From Ramlibacter paludis (GTDB taxonomy: Bacteria > Pseudomonadota > Gammaproteobacteria > Burkholderiales > Burkholderiaceae_C), in contig NZ_JAKLTM010000002.1 of the NCBI RefSeq assembly GCF_022012305.1, positions 496,001 through 560,000 on the forward strand: a DNA stretch of 64,000 nt. Reading direction: 5' to 3'. Below the pieces are notes generated by a model. It saw only the letters and a list, made by a program, of their open reading frames with translations, did no database searches and had not been told where the DNA came from. Every line of letters starts with the position of its first letter. Positions within the stretch are counted from its first letter, which is position 1. The position numbers and the translations under genes are program-made. Below are positions 1 to 8,710 of this stretch, one piece after another.

Positions 1-220
1 CGCAGGCCGTCGGCGCAGCCGCCGCCACCTGCGCGGCGGGAGCGGCCGAAGCCGCTGCCTGTGCCGCGGGCGCCGGTTCTGACGCCGGCACGACCGACAC
101 CGGCGCCGGGTCGCTGCCGTGCGACTGCGCCAGCCAGGTGCTGATCGCCCAGCCCGCCACGAGCCCGACGACGAGCAGCCCCAGCGCGAGGATCCAGCCG
201 TTGCGCTTGCTCTCTTCCAT
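1..220 (-). CDS. Membrane-anchored Ala/Pro-rich protein, 5' part only
   Basis: The gene reads leftward out of the window, so only about 73 N-terminal residues are visible. It begins MEESKRNGWILALGLL, with a short charged N-terminus followed by one hydrophobic segment (about residues 9-30), then a linker very rich in Ala, Pro and Ser. This is the layout of a single-pass inner-membrane protein whose C-terminal domain lies outside the cytoplasm, as in TonB-, SPOR- or lytic-enzyme-type anchors. The part that would identify it is beyond the left edge, so no function is assigned. Confidence 0.6.
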   Translation of the reverse strand, partial: MEESKRNGWILALGLLVVGLVAGWAISTWLAQSHGSDPAPVSVVPASEPAPAAQAAASAAPAAQVAAAAPTAC

Positions 221-318
221 GCCCCGACCATAGCGCCGGCCAGCGCGGCCGTGAGTAGGCCGAGACCTCTTGTCGCAATGCTCACCGTGGCGACACGCCA
301 CGGCAGAGCCAGGCGATG

Positions 319-699
319 CTATTTGGCGTCGATGACTTCCGACGCGCTGCGGAACGCGTCGACCGCCGCGGGGAAGCCGCAGTACACGCTGGCGTGCAGG
401 AAGATCTCCTGCAGCTCCTCGCGCGTCACGCCGTTGTTGAGGGCGCCGCGCACGTGGATCTTCAGTTCGTGCATGCGTCCGAGCGCCACCAGCATGGACA
501 CGGTGACGATGCTGCGCGTGCGCAGGTCGATGCCCTCGCGCTGCCAGGTGTTGCCCCAGGCGTGGCGCGTCACCGCTTCCTGCAGCGGCGCGTTGAAGGG
601 CGTCGCCTTGTCCAGCGCGGCCTGCACGTAGTCGTTGCCGAGCACGGCGCGGCGCGTGGCGAGGCCGGCTTGCAGTTCGGGGTCCTGGGGCAGTTCCAT
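319..699 (-). CDS. Carboxymuconolactone decarboxylase family protein
   Basis: 126 residues, the usual length for 4-carboxymuconolactone decarboxylase (PcaC) family proteins. It shows the family pattern: the N-terminal R-x-x-V-LG segment, then LRTRSIVTVSMLVALGR, HVRGALNNGVTREELQEI and a C-terminal helix with FRSASEV. PcaC decarboxylates 4-carboxymuconolactone in protocatechuate catabolism, but no pca genes are nearby and many family members have other roles, so the specific reaction is not assigned. The ATG at 699 is preceded by a GGAG-type ribosome-binding site. Confidence 0.85.
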   Translation of the reverse strand: MELPQDPELQAGLATRRAVLGNDYVQAALDKATPFNAPLQEAVTRHAWGNTWQREGIDLRTRSIVTVSMLVALGRMHELKIHVRGALNNGVTREELQEIFLHASVYCGFPAAVDAFRSASEVIDAK

Positions 700-844
700 G
701 GGGTCTCCTCGGGGAAAGCGGCGAGCATAAGGCGCGGCCGTGACAAAGTTGGTGGCGGACAGGCGACGGGAGGCCGCCCGGGCGGACGTGCGGCATGGCG
801 AGCTCGACCAGAGTCGTTACAGTTTAGTAACACCAAAGAGTTCA

Positions 845-2338
845 ATGCAGACGCTAACCCTCCGAAAGAAGTTCGCCTTTGGCGTGGTCGCCGTGGTGGT
901 CGTGTCCCTGCTGGTGCTGGTCGGCGGCCGCCTGCTGGCCCGGGGTGCCAGCTTCCATTACCTCGAACGCCAGCACCTGGCGTCCGTGATGAAAGCAGCG
1001 CTGCTGGCGGAACGTGCGGGCAACCCGGCGACGCCCGTGCCCAAGCGCGAACTGCTGGAGGCGCTGGCGCCGGCCGCGGAGATCGCCGGACGCGCCGGCA
1101 CGCGCACCTCGCAAGCCGAGCTGGTCCTCATCCAGGCGATCGGCTTCGGCCAGCTGTACGGATTGACGCGCCAGGTGGCGGCCGACATCGACCAAGTGCA
1201 GCGCAGCCTGGGCGAAATGCCCGGCGACAAGGTCGACGCGGCGCAGGCCGTCGGCCTGCAGCTCGAGATCGGCGCGGTGCTGGTGGGCGCTGAACGCTTC
1301 GCGGTGCTGACGGCGGAGATGGTTGCCTTCATCCAGGCCCTGGTGATGGTGCTCAACCTGCTGGGCGCCATCGCGCTCATCGCCGTGTTCTGGGCGATCC
1401 GGCGCGCGGTGCTGGGCCCGCTCGAGAGCGCGCTGCAGCTGGCGCACCGCATCGCCGGCGGCGATCTCAGCGGCAGCATTCAGGTTGCGCGCAAGGACGA
1501 GATCGGCCGCCTGATGGAAGCGCTGCGCGACATGCAGGCCAACCTCGCGGGCATGGTGGAGCAGTTGCGCCTGAACTCCGAACGCCTGCAGCACGCCAGC
1601 AGCGAGATCGCGCGCGGCAACGGCGACCTCGGCTTGCGCACCGAGAACCAGGCCAGCGCCCTGGAGGAAACCGCCGCTTCGATGGAGGAACTGGGCACGG
1701 CCATCAAGCAGAACGCCGCCAACGCGCAGGTGGCCAGCGAGCTCGCCATGAAGGCGTCGACGGTGGCGCACGAAGGCGGAGAAGCGGTGGCCCGCGTGGT
1801 GGAGACCATGCGCGGCATGAACGACGCGGCGCGCAGCATCGGCGAGATCACCGGCCTGATCGACGGCATCGCCTTCCAGACCAACATCCTCGCGCTCAAT
1901 GCCGCGGTGGAAGCCGCCCGCGCCGGCGAGCAGGGCCGCGGCTTCGCGGTGGTGGCCGGCGAGGTGCGCGTGCTGGCCGCCCGCTCGGCGGAGGCCGCGC
2001 GCGACATCAAGGCGCTGATCGCGACGACCACCGCGCGCGTGCAGGAAGGCACGGCGCTGGCCGACCGCGCCGGCGCGACCATGGGCGAAGTGGTGGGCTC
2101 GATCGGCCGCGTCTCGGACCTGGTGGGCGAGATCAGCGCCGCCACCACCGAACAGAGCCTGGGCGTCAACCAGGTCGGCTCGGCCGTGAGCCAGATGGAC
2201 GGCGTGACGCAGCAGAACGCGGCGCTGGTCGGTGAGCTTTCGGCCGCCGCGACCGGGTTGAAGCAGCAGGCGCAGGAGCTCGTCGAAGCCATGGGCATGT
2301 TCCGGCTGCGCGAGCGCGGCACGCTGGTCGTCGCCTGA
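845..2338 (+). CDS. Methyl-accepting chemotaxis protein
   Basis: 498 residues. An N-terminal transmembrane helix (about 10-30) is followed by a periplasmic sensing segment of about 130 residues, a second transmembrane helix (about 165-190), a HAMP linker (RRAVLGPLESALQLAHRIAGG and onward, to about 245) and a long coiled-coil signalling domain. The conserved hairpin tip IDGIAFQTNILALNAAVEAA lies around residue 340, where CheA and CheW bind. The start chosen is MQTLTLRKKF, which places the basic N-terminus directly before the first helix; an in-frame upstream start at 740 would add 35 residues with no membrane-protein character. There is no C-terminal pentapeptide for CheR/CheB docking. The ligand cannot be predicted. 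Confidence 0.92.
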   Translation: MQTLTLRKKFAFGVVAVVVVSLLVLVGGRLLARGASFHYLERQHLASVMKAALLAERAGNPATPVPKRELLEALAPAAEIAGRAGTRTSQAELVLIQAIGFGQLYGLTRQVAADIDQVQRSLGEMPGDKVDAAQAVGLQLEIGAVLVGAERFAVLTAEMVAFIQALVMVLNLLGAIALIAVFWAIRRAVLGPLESALQLAHRIAGGDLSGSIQVARKDEIGRLMEALRDMQANLAGMVEQLRLNSERLQHASSEIARGNGDLGLRTENQASALEETAASMEELGTAIKQNAANAQVASELAMKASTVAHEGGEAVARVVETMRGMNDAARSIGEITGLIDGIAFQTNILALNAAVEAARAGEQGRGFAVVAGEVRVLAARSAEAARDIKALIATTTARVQEGTALADRAGATMGEVVGSIGRVSDLVGEISAATTEQSLGVNQVGSAVSQMDGVTQQNAALVGELSAAATGLKQQAQELVEAMGMFRLRERGTLVVA

Positions 2339-2374
2339 TCCGGCGCGCGGTATTCTCCGGGGCAAGGAGATGCC

Positions 2375-2959
2375 ATGACCCGCTACCCCGCCCCTGAATT
2401 GAAGGACCTGCCCGAGGACATGCGCGCGCGCATCCTGGAAGTGCAGGAAAAAAGCGGCTTCGTGCCCAACGTGTTCCTGGCGCTCGCGCGCCGGCCAGCC
2501 GAGTGGCGCGCGTTCTTCGCCTACCACGACGCGCTGATGCTGAAGGAAGAAGGTTCGCTCACCAAGGGCGAGCGCGAGATGATCGTGACGGCGACGAGCG
2601 CGGCCAACAAGTGCCTGTACTGCGTGGTCGCGCACGGGGCGATCCTGCGCATCTACGAGAAGAAGCCGCTGGTGGCCGACCAGGTGGCCGTGAACTACCG
2701 CAAGGCGGACATCACGCCGCGCCAGCGCGCGATGCTGGACTTCGCGATGAAGGTCTGCCTGCGTTCGGACGAGATCGAGGAGGCCGACTTCGCCGCCTTG
2801 AAGCCCCACGGCTTCGAAGACGAAGACATCTGGGACATCGCGGCGATCACGGCCTTCTTCGGCCTGTCGAACCGCATGGCGAGCTTCTCGAACATGATGC
2901 CGAATGCGGAGTTCTATTTGATGGGAAGGGTGCCGCGGGAGAAGAAGCCGGCGGCTTGA
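2375..2959 (+). CDS. Peroxidase-related AhpD-like protein (carboxymuconolactone decarboxylase fold)
   Basis: 194 residues, close to the length of the uncharacterised peroxidase-related family within the AhpD superfamily. The core is TSAANKCLYCVVAHG at about residues 73-87, giving the CxxC...H arrangement of AhpD-type thiol active sites (two cysteines and a nearby histidine). AhpD proteins cycle a disulfide to support peroxide reduction; whether this protein does so is inference from the motif. It starts 36 bases after the chemoreceptor with an AAGGAG ribosome-binding site. Confidence 0.85.
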   Translation: MTRYPAPELKDLPEDMRARILEVQEKSGFVPNVFLALARRPAEWRAFFAYHDALMLKEEGSLTKGEREMIVTATSAANKCLYCVVAHGAILRIYEKKPLVADQVAVNYRKADITPRQRAMLDFAMKVCLRSDEIEEADFAALKPHGFEDEDIWDIAAITAFFGLSNRMASFSNMMPNAEFYLMGRVPREKKPAA

Positions 2960-2982
2960 GCCATGTCATCCGGGCAAGAAAT

Positions 2983-3054
2983 GTCATCCCGGGCTTGACC
3001 CGGGATCCATCTCCGGATGTCGGTGATGGATTGCGGGTCAAGCCCGCAATGACA
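2983..3054. repeat. Dispersed GTCAT...ATGAC palindromic repeat, copy 1
   Basis: Two imperfect hairpins, one with a CCCGGG-cttga-CCCGGG stem and one with GCGGG-tcaag-CCCGC, are bounded by TGTCAT on the left and ATGACA on the right. The same unit recurs at 8077, 9989, 11881 and 17121, and a variant occurs at 14875 and 21932. It sits between two convergent genes, where it may end transcription from both sides. Confidence 0.75.
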
Positions 3055-3066
3055 AATCGGCGGGGC

Positions 3067-3486
3067 TCACGCGAGCAAAGCCCGAAACCACGCCGGCATC
3101 GCCACCGACTTCTGCTTCGGAAAATCCACCCACACCGTCGTCGCCCCGCCGCTCGCATAGACGACGCCCGGATCGTCCACGCGCTCGATCGTCGCCCAGC
3201 TCTCGAAGCTGCTGCGCCCCGGGTCGCTGGCATACATCTTCACGACGATGTCGCCGGGATACTCCAGTTGCTTGTGGAAGTTGCAGAAGGCATTGACGAT
3301 CAGCGGCCCCTCGCCGCCCGGGTTCACCGAGCAGCCGATGCGGTCGAACCACTCGATGCGCGCGATCTCCAGGTAGCGGAAGTACAGCGTGTTGTTCACG
3401 TGCCCCATCGCATCCATGTCGCCCCAGCGGATCGGCATCGTGGTGGTGTGGACCAGCTTCTTGTCTTGCGGCAGTTCGAGTTTCAT
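3067..3486 (-). CDS. Acyl-CoA thioesterase, hotdog fold
   Basis: 139 residues, typical of the 4-hydroxybenzoyl-CoA thioesterase / YbgC-like family. The signature MPIRWGDMDAMGHVNNTLYF near the N-terminus carries the Asp and the HVNN segment of the active site, and the following FRYLEIARIEWFD is also typical. It should hydrolyse acyl-CoA or aryl-CoA thioesters in the cytoplasm; the substrate is unknown. It is the last gene of a three-gene minus-strand group, and its ATG overlaps the stop of the upstream permease (ATGA). The SDR upstream and the divergent ETF-QO suggest acyl-CoA metabolism. Confidence 0.88.
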   Translation of the reverse strand: MKLELPQDKKLVHTTTMPIRWGDMDAMGHVNNTLYFRYLEIARIEWFDRIGCSVNPGGEGPLIVNAFCNFHKQLEYPGDIVVKMYASDPGRSSFESWATIERVDDPGVVYASGGATTVWVDFPKQKSVAMPAWFRALLA

Positions 3487-4355
3487 CGGTGGGCCTGGAT
3501 GGAGGCAAGGATGCCAAGGGTGAAGAGCAGGACGGCGGCGGCCTCCGCGGCGCTGGGCCAGCGGCCGTCCCAGGCAAAGGAATAGGCCAGCGCGAACAGC
3601 GTCTCGCTGACGATCAGCTGCCCGCACAGGCTGGCCGACAGGCGCCGGCTGGCGACGTTCCACAGGATGGTCGCAAACCACGCCGAGCCGACGCCGGTGG
3701 CGAGGCACAAGAGCGCGAACATGGGCGCGGCCGGTTGCGACTGGAGCGCGGCCAGCGGCGAGCCTGCAAGCGCCCACAATCCCAGGGCCCCGGCGCCGGT
3801 TGCCAGCCCCAGCCAGTTCGCCCACGAAGTGACGTTCACTTCCGGATGCCGCTTCAGGAAGGCCGAATTGAGCAAGGCGAATGCCGTCCAGCACGCGAGC
3901 GACGCCACAGCCAGCGCGACGCCGCGCCAGAACTGCGCGCCATCCGCAACGCCGCCCGGCGACGATGCGGACAGCATCAAGCCCAGGCCGGCCGCCGTCA
4001 GCACCAGCCCCGGCACCAGCGCGCTCCAGCGCAGATGCCCCGGCTTGCCCAGCAGCATCACCCACAGCGGAATCGTGCCGATGACGAGCGACGGCACCTC
4101 CGTCCCCGCATCGCGGATCGCGAACACCAGCAGCAGGTAGTAGCCGGTGAATCCCAGCAGGCTCATGCCGATGGCCGCGAGCGCCTGCCGCGCATCCGGC
4201 AAGCGCGGACGCGCCGCCAGCCCCGTCATCACGAGCGCCGTGAGCCCGTACGCCACGAAGCGCCCGGCCGTGAAGTCGACGGGCGAGTAGCCGGCCGCCA
4301 TGCGCGGCGCGACGAAGACCAGGCCCCACAGGGCGCCGGCCAGCAGGCCGGCCAT
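3483..4355 (-). CDS. EamA-type (DMT superfamily) permease
   Basis: About 290 residues with ten predicted hydrophobic helices and two EamA halves, as in drug/metabolite transporters. The second half begins near ARFWRGVALAVASLACWTAF-like sequence and ends with a helix running into SIQAHR. The exported or imported compound is unknown. ATG at 4355 is taken as the start, with a run of G 5-9 bases upstream; a GTG at 4370 overlapping the stop of the SDR gene (TAGTG) is an equally possible translationally coupled start. It lies between the SDR and thioesterase genes in one operon. Confidence 0.85.
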   Translation of the reverse strand: MAGLLAGALWGLVFVAPRMAAGYSPVDFTAGRFVAYGLTALVMTGLAARPRLPDARQALAAIGMSLLGFTGYYLLLVFAIRDAGTEVPSLVIGTIPLWVMLLGKPGHLRWSALVPGLVLTAAGLGLMLSASSPGGVADGAQFWRGVALAVASLACWTAFALLNSAFLKRHPEVNVTSWANWLGLATGAGALGLWALAGSPLAALQSQPAAPMFALLCLATGVGSAWFATILWNVASRRLSASLCGQLIVSETLFALAYSFAWDGRWPSAAEAAAVLLFTLGILASIQAHR

Positions 4356-4369
4356 GACCCCCGCGAGCA

Positions 4370-5152
4370 CTAGATGCCGAAGCCGTCGTCGGCGGCGATC
4401 ACCGCGCCATTGACGAAGTGGCTCTGGTCGGAGGCCAGCATCACGATCAGCGCGTCCAGGTCCTCGGGCTTGCCCACGCGCTTGCGCGGCAGCATGGACA
4501 CCAGCTTCTGCCCCTGCTCGCTGTCCCAGTGCCGGTGGTTGATCTCGGTGTCGATGTAGCCGGGGCACAGCGCATTGACGTTGATGCCGAAGCGGCCCCA
4601 CTCCAGCGCCAGCGCACGGGTCATCTGCACCACGGCCGCCTTGCTCATCGCATAGACGCCGATCTGCGGCAGCGGCCGCAGGCCCGCCATCGAGGCGATG
4701 TTGATGATGCGCCCGCCGGTGAAGGTGCCCGGCGCCGCGCCGCGCGAGCGCGCCAGCATGCGCTTGCCGACCTCCTGCGCCACGAAGAAGGCGCCGCGCA
4801 CGTTGGTGTCGAAGACGTAGTCGTAGTCTTCCTCCTCCACGTCCTGCATGCGCTGGGTGGTGCTGACGCCCGAGTTGTTGACCAGGATGTCGATCGAGCC
4901 GACCTCGGTCTCGGCGTGGGCGACGGCCGCCTTGATGCTCACCCGGTCGGTCACGTCCAGCCCGACGACGTGGGCGTCGCCGCCCTCGCCTTCGATCTGC
5001 GCGCGCAGGTCCTTGAGCTTCTCGATGCGGCGCGAGGCCAGCACCACGGCGGCGCCCGAACGGGCCAGCACGCGCGCGAACTGCGCGCCCAGCCCGCTGC
5101 TGGCGCCGGTAATGAAGGCGACACGGCCCGACAGGTCGATGGTGTAAGCCAC
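4370..5152 (-). CDS. Short-chain dehydrogenase/reductase
   Basis: 260 residues. The Rossmann glycine motif GASSGLG is at about residues 16-22, NNSG near 90, and the catalytic YAMSK near 168, with a Ser upstream in NIASMAGL. This is a classical SDR that oxidises or reduces a hydroxyl/keto group with NAD(P)(H); resemblance to the 3-hydroxyacyl-CoA / 3-oxoacyl reductase group is suggested by the neighbours, not proven. The GTG start at 5152 was chosen because GAGGAGG stands 8 bases before it; an upstream ATG would add residues without SDR character. First gene of the SDR-permease-thioesterase operon, divergent from ETF-QO. Confidence 0.9.
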   Translation of the reverse strand: MAYTIDLSGRVAFITGASSGLGAQFARVLARSGAAVVLASRRIEKLKDLRAQIEGEGGDAHVVGLDVTDRVSIKAAVAHAETEVGSIDILVNNSGVSTTQRMQDVEEEDYDYVFDTNVRGAFFVAQEVGKRMLARSRGAAPGTFTGGRIINIASMAGLRPLPQIGVYAMSKAAVVQMTRALALEWGRFGINVNALCPGYIDTEINHRHWDSEQGQKLVSMLPRKRVGKPEDLDALIVMLASDQSHFVNGAVIAADDGFGI

Positions 5153-5256
5153 TGGGGAACCCTCCTCAATTTCAGCCGGCCGCCGCAATAGAATCGATGA
5201 CCCTGCGACGGCGCGTGGCACCGCGGCGGGCTGCAACCCATTATCAACGAGACCCC

Positions 5257-6939
5257 ATGACGCAAGAAGAAATCCTGGCCCAGTTCGGACCGCGCGAAGC
5301 GATGGAATACGACGTGGTGGTGGTCGGTGGCGGCCCCGCCGGCCTGGCCACCGCGATCCGCCTGAAACAGCTGGCGGCGGAACACGAGAAGGAAATCTCC
5401 GTCGTGGTGCTCGAGAAGGGCTCCGAGCCGGGCGCGCACATCCTGTCGGGCGCCATCATGGATCCGCGCGCCCTGGACGAGCTGATCCCCGACTGGAAGG
5501 CCAAGGGCGCGCCCTTGAACCAGCCGGTGACGGAAGACATCTTCCTCTTCACCAACGACACCGGCGCCACGCGCGTGCCGGGCTTCATGCTGCCGCCCAA
5601 CTTCGGCAACCACGGCAACTACATCGTCAGCCTGGCCAACGTCACGCGCTGGATGGCGCAGCAGGCCGAGGCGCTGGGCGTGGAGATCTTCCCCGGCTTC
5701 CCGGCCGCCGAGATCCTCTACGACGAGAAGGGCGCGGTCAAAGGCGTAGCCACCGGCAACATGGGCGTGGGCAAGGACGGCGAACCGACCGACAGCTTCC
5801 AGCTCGGCATGGAGCTGCACGCCAAGTACACGATCTTCGCCGAGGGCTCGCGCGGCCACCTGGGCAAGCAGCTGATCTCGAAGTTCAAGCTCGATGCCGG
5901 CAAGGACCCGCAAAGCTATTCGATCGGCATCAAGGAAGTCTGGGAGATCGACCCGTCGCGCCACACGCCGGGCCTGGCCCTGCACAGCGCCGGCTGGCCG
6001 CTGGACGAAATGACCTATGGCGGCTCCTTCCTGTACCACATGGAGAACAACCAGGTCGCCGTCGGCTTCGTGGTCGGCCTGGACTACACCAACCCGTACC
6101 TCTCGCCTTTCGAGGAATTCCAGCGCTTCAAGACGCACCCCAACATCCGCTGGTACTTCGAAGGCGACAAGCCGGCCAAGCGCCTGGCCTACGGCGCCCG
6201 TGCGCTGACGGTGGGCGGCCTGCTCTCGCTGCCCAAGCTGGTGTTCCCGGGCGGCGCGCTGGTCGGCTGCGACGCCGGCTTCCTGAATGCCTCGCGCATC
6301 AAGGGCAGCCATGCCGCGATCAAGACCGGCATGCTGGCGGCCAAGGCGGCCTACGACGCGATCCAGCACGACCGCCAGCACGACGAGCTGACGGCGTATC
6401 CGGAGATGTTCGAGCGCTCCTGGCTGCACAAGGAACTGAACAAGGCGCGCAACTTCAAGCAGTGGTTCAAGAAGGGTCGCTCGATCGCGACGCTGATGAC
6501 CGGCATCGAGCAGTTCGTGCTGCGCGGCCACATCCCCTGGACCATCCACCGCGCCAAGCCGGACCACGTGTACCTGAAGCCGGCGGCCGACTGCAAGCCC
6601 ATCGTCTATCCCAAGCCGGACGGCAAGCTCACCTTCGATCGCCTCTCGTCGGTGTTCATCTCGAACACGAACCACGCCGAGGACCAGCCGGCGCACCTGA
6701 CGCTGAAGGATCCTTCGGTGCCGGTGCAGGTCAACCTGGCGAAATTCGCGGGACCCGAGGCGCGCTACTGCCCGGCGGGCGTGTACGAGTTCGTGGCGGC
6801 CGAAGGCGGCGGCGAGCGCTTGCAGATCAACGCGCAGAACTGCGTGCACTGCAAGACCTGCGACATCAAGGACCCGACGCAGAACATCGTGTGGGTCACG
6901 CCGGAAGGCGGCGGCGGGCCGAACTACACGAACATGTGA
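5257..6939 (+). CDS. Electron transfer flavoprotein-ubiquinone oxidoreductase
   Basis: 560 residues, the normal bacterial ETF-QO length. The N-terminal FAD-binding motif VVVVGGGPAGLATAIRLKQL is followed by EKGSEPGAHILSGA, and the C-terminus carries the 4Fe-4S ligand cysteines: YCPAGVYEF, then CVHCKTCDIKDPTQNI, ending in GGGGPNYTNM. The enzyme passes electrons from reduced ETF, loaded by acyl-CoA and related dehydrogenases, to ubiquinone at the inner membrane. The ATG at 5257 puts the FAD motif about 20 residues in; an upstream in-frame ATG at 5197 overlaps the divergent promoter region. No ETF subunit genes are nearby. Confidence 0.96.
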   Translation: MTQEEILAQFGPREAMEYDVVVVGGGPAGLATAIRLKQLAAEHEKEISVVVLEKGSEPGAHILSGAIMDPRALDELIPDWKAKGAPLNQPVTEDIFLFTNDTGATRVPGFMLPPNFGNHGNYIVSLANVTRWMAQQAEALGVEIFPGFPAAEILYDEKGAVKGVATGNMGVGKDGEPTDSFQLGMELHAKYTIFAEGSRGHLGKQLISKFKLDAGKDPQSYSIGIKEVWEIDPSRHTPGLALHSAGWPLDEMTYGGSFLYHMENNQVAVGFVVGLDYTNPYLSPFEEFQRFKTHPNIRWYFEGDKPAKRLAYGARALTVGGLLSLPKLVFPGGALVGCDAGFLNASRIKGSHAAIKTGMLAAKAAYDAIQHDRQHDELTAYPEMFERSWLHKELNKARNFKQWFKKGRSIATLMTGIEQFVLRGHIPWTIHRAKPDHVYLKPAADCKPIVYPKPDGKLTFDRLSSVFISNTNHAEDQPAHLTLKDPSVPVQVNLAKFAGPEARYCPAGVYEFVAAEGGGERLQINAQNCVHCKTCDIKDPTQNIVWVTPEGGGGPNYTNM

Positions 6940-6950
6940 AGCGGCGCGCG

Positions 6951-6980
6951 AGGCCCCCCATCGCCGATGGCGATGGGCCT
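6951..6980 (+). terminator. Hairpin after ETF-QO
   Basis: A nearly perfect inverted repeat, AGGCCC..CATCGCC-gat-GGCGATG..GGGCCT, starts 11 bases after the ETF-QO stop codon. There is no clear T-run after it, so it may be a Rho-assisted terminator or a 3'-end stabiliser rather than a classical intrinsic terminator. Confidence 0.5.
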
Positions 6981-7092
6981 GGCCAGCCGTCAGAAGCCTG
7001 ACGTGTTCCCTCGGTAGAACTCCGGTGGCCTGCCCGATGCGAGCCGGGCATCATGGGGGGCACCCGCTGTACCCAACACCCCAGGAGACACC

Positions 7093-8067
7093 ATGAAGTT
7101 GAACCGTTTGTTCGCAGCCGCGGTCGCCGCCGGCCTGCTGGCCGTCACCGCCGCCCAGGCGCAGACGACCATGAAGATCAGCATCTCCACCGCCCAGAAC
7201 TCGCACCAGGGCGTGGCGATCGACACCTTCGCGAAGGAAGTCGAGAAGCGCACCAACGGCCGCTACAAGATCCAGACCTTCTACAACGGTTCGCTGGGCG
7301 GCGAGCGCGAGTCGATCGAAGCCGTGCAACTGGGCACCCAGGAGCTGGCCTTCTCGTCGACCGGCCCGGTGCCCAACTTCGTCCCCGAGACCAAGATCCT
7401 CGACGTGCCCTTCCTGTTCCGCGACAAGGCCCATGCCCGCGCGGTGCTCGACGGCCCGATCGGCCAGGACCTGCTGACCAAGTTCGACAGCAAGGGCTTC
7501 AAGGCGCTGGCGTGGGCCGAGAACGGCTTCCGCCACATGACCAACAGCAAGCGCGACGTGAAGGTGCCGGAAGACCTGAAGGGCCTGAAGATGCGCACCA
7601 TGGAGAACCCGGTGCACATCGCCGCCTACAAGGGCTTCGGCATCATCACCACCCCCATGGCATTCCCGGAAGTGTTCACCGCCCTGCAGCAGGGCACGGT
7701 GGACGGCCAGGAGAACCCGCTGTCGGTGATCATCTCTGCCAAGTTCGACCAGGTGCAGAAGCACCTCTCGCTGACCGGCCACGTCTATTCGCCCTGCATC
7801 TTCGTGATGAACAAGGCGGCCTTCGACAAGCTGTCGGCCGCCGACAAGCAAGCCTTCCTCGACGCCGCCAAGGAGGGCACCAAGGCCAACCGCGCCCGCG
7901 TGGACGAGGACGACGCCAAGGGCGTGGCCGACCTGCGCGCCAAGGGCATGACCGTGATCGACAACGTCGACAAGGCCAAGTTCGTGCAAGCCCTGGCCCC
8001 GGTGAACGCCGAGTTCGAGAAGCAGTTCGGCAAGGCCAACCTGGACAAGATCCGGGCAGTGAAGTGA
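7093..8067 (+). CDS. dctP: TRAP transporter substrate-binding protein, DctP family
   Basis: 324 residues with a Sec signal peptide (MKLNRLFAAAVAAGLLAVTA, cleavage after AQA). The mature protein follows the DctP family: a mid-protein GLKMRTMENPVH segment with the Arg that binds a substrate carboxylate, and a later AFPEVFTALQQGTVDGQENP motif. It captures an organic acid in the periplasm and passes it to the DctQM permease encoded downstream. The substrate is not predictable. A palindromic repeat and a terminator-like hairpin separate it from dctQ, so it may be expressed more than the permease. Confidence 0.93.
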   Translation: MKLNRLFAAAVAAGLLAVTAAQAQTTMKISISTAQNSHQGVAIDTFAKEVEKRTNGRYKIQTFYNGSLGGERESIEAVQLGTQELAFSSTGPVPNFVPETKILDVPFLFRDKAHARAVLDGPIGQDLLTKFDSKGFKALAWAENGFRHMTNSKRDVKVPEDLKGLKMRTMENPVHIAAYKGFGIITTPMAFPEVFTALQQGTVDGQENPLSVIISAKFDQVQKHLSLTGHVYSPCIFVMNKAAFDKLSAADKQAFLDAAKEGTKANRARVDEDDAKGVADLRAKGMTVIDNVDKAKFVQALAPVNAEFEKQFGKANLDKIRAVK

Positions 8068-8076
8068 CCCAGGGGA

Positions 8077-8160
8077 TGTCATTGCGGGCTTGACCCGCAA
8101 TCCATCTCCCGCGGCCGAATGAGCGCTGGGACTGGATCCCGGGTCGAGCCCGGGATGACA
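8077..8160. repeat. Dispersed GTCAT...ATGAC palindromic repeat, copy 2
   Basis: TGTCATTGCGGG-cttga-CCCGCAAT forms the first stem and ATCCCGGG-tcgag-CCCGGGATGACA the second. It lies inside the TRAP operon between dctP and dctQ, directly before the hairpin at 8171. Confidence 0.75.
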
Positions 8161-8170
8161 AAGAATGGAG

Positions 8171-8193
8171 GGCCCGCGCAAGCGGGCCTTTTC
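8171..8193 (+). terminator. Intrinsic-type terminator or attenuator between dctP and dctQ
   Basis: GGCCCGC-gcaa-GCGGGCC followed by TTTT is a perfect 7-bp GC stem, tetraloop and short U tract. It stands between the binding-protein gene and the two membrane-protein genes, where partial termination would give more dctP than dctQM transcript. Confidence 0.65.
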
Positions 8194-8215
8194 GCGAAAG
8201 AACAACGAGGCTCCC

Positions 8216-8710
8216 GTGAAAGAAACCTTCCTGCGCATCGAGCGCCTCACCAGCAGCTTCTCCATGGCCGGCGCCTGCGCGATGCTGGTCGTGGCCAGCG
8301 TGCTCGGCATGTTCCAGATCGTCACCCGCTTCGTGCTGGAGCAGCCGGCCGAGTGGAGCGAGATCCTGATCCGGCTGGCGCTGATCTGGATGGTGTTCCT
8401 CGGCATCCCCACCGCCTTCCGCCACGGCGCGATGGTCAGCGTCGACGTCCTGTACCGCTGGAGCCCGCCGAAGATGCGCCGCTTCCTCGACTGGATGGTG
8501 GCCGCGGCCTCGATGGCCCTGATCCTCGTCATCCTCTGGTACGGCTGGGACTACGCCCAGCGCGGCCGGGTGCAGTCGATGGCCGGCCTGGAATCGATCT
8601 CCATGTTCTGGGGCTACCTCGCCCTGCCGGTCGGCGCCCTGTTCTGCATCCTGGGCATCGTCGGCAACCTGCTCGACCCGATGCGTGAAGAACTGGAGAC
8701 CGCGCAATGA
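8216..8710 (+). CDS. dctQ: TRAP transporter small permease, DctQ family
   Basis: 164 residues with four hydrophobic helices, the DctQ layout. The family sequence ..EWSEILIRLALIWMVFLG is at about residues 43-60, and IPTAFRHGAMVSVDVL follows. The GTG at 8216 is preferred because ACGAGG stands about 6 bases upstream; an ATG at 8165 would read through the terminator hairpin and add 17 atypical residues. It overlaps dctM by four bases (ATGA), which indicates coupled translation. Confidence 0.9.
   Translation: MKETFLRIERLTSSFSMAGACAMLVVASVLGMFQIVTRFVLEQPAEWSEILIRLALIWMVFLGIPTAFRHGAMVSVDVLYRWSPPKMRRFLDWMVAAASMALILVILWYGWDYAQRGRVQSMAGLESISMFWGYLALPVGALFCILGIVGNLLDPMREELETAQ

Noticed and set aside
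854..2809. Very long minus-strand open frame opposite the chemoreceptor gene
   Set aside because: It is the antisense shadow of a high-GC gene; the His/Arg/Gln-rich translation has no domain.
3489..4373. Plus-strand open frame opposite the EamA permease
   Set aside because: Low-complexity Gln/Arg/Pro translation typical of a shadow; the minus-strand permease has clear transmembrane helices and coupled starts.
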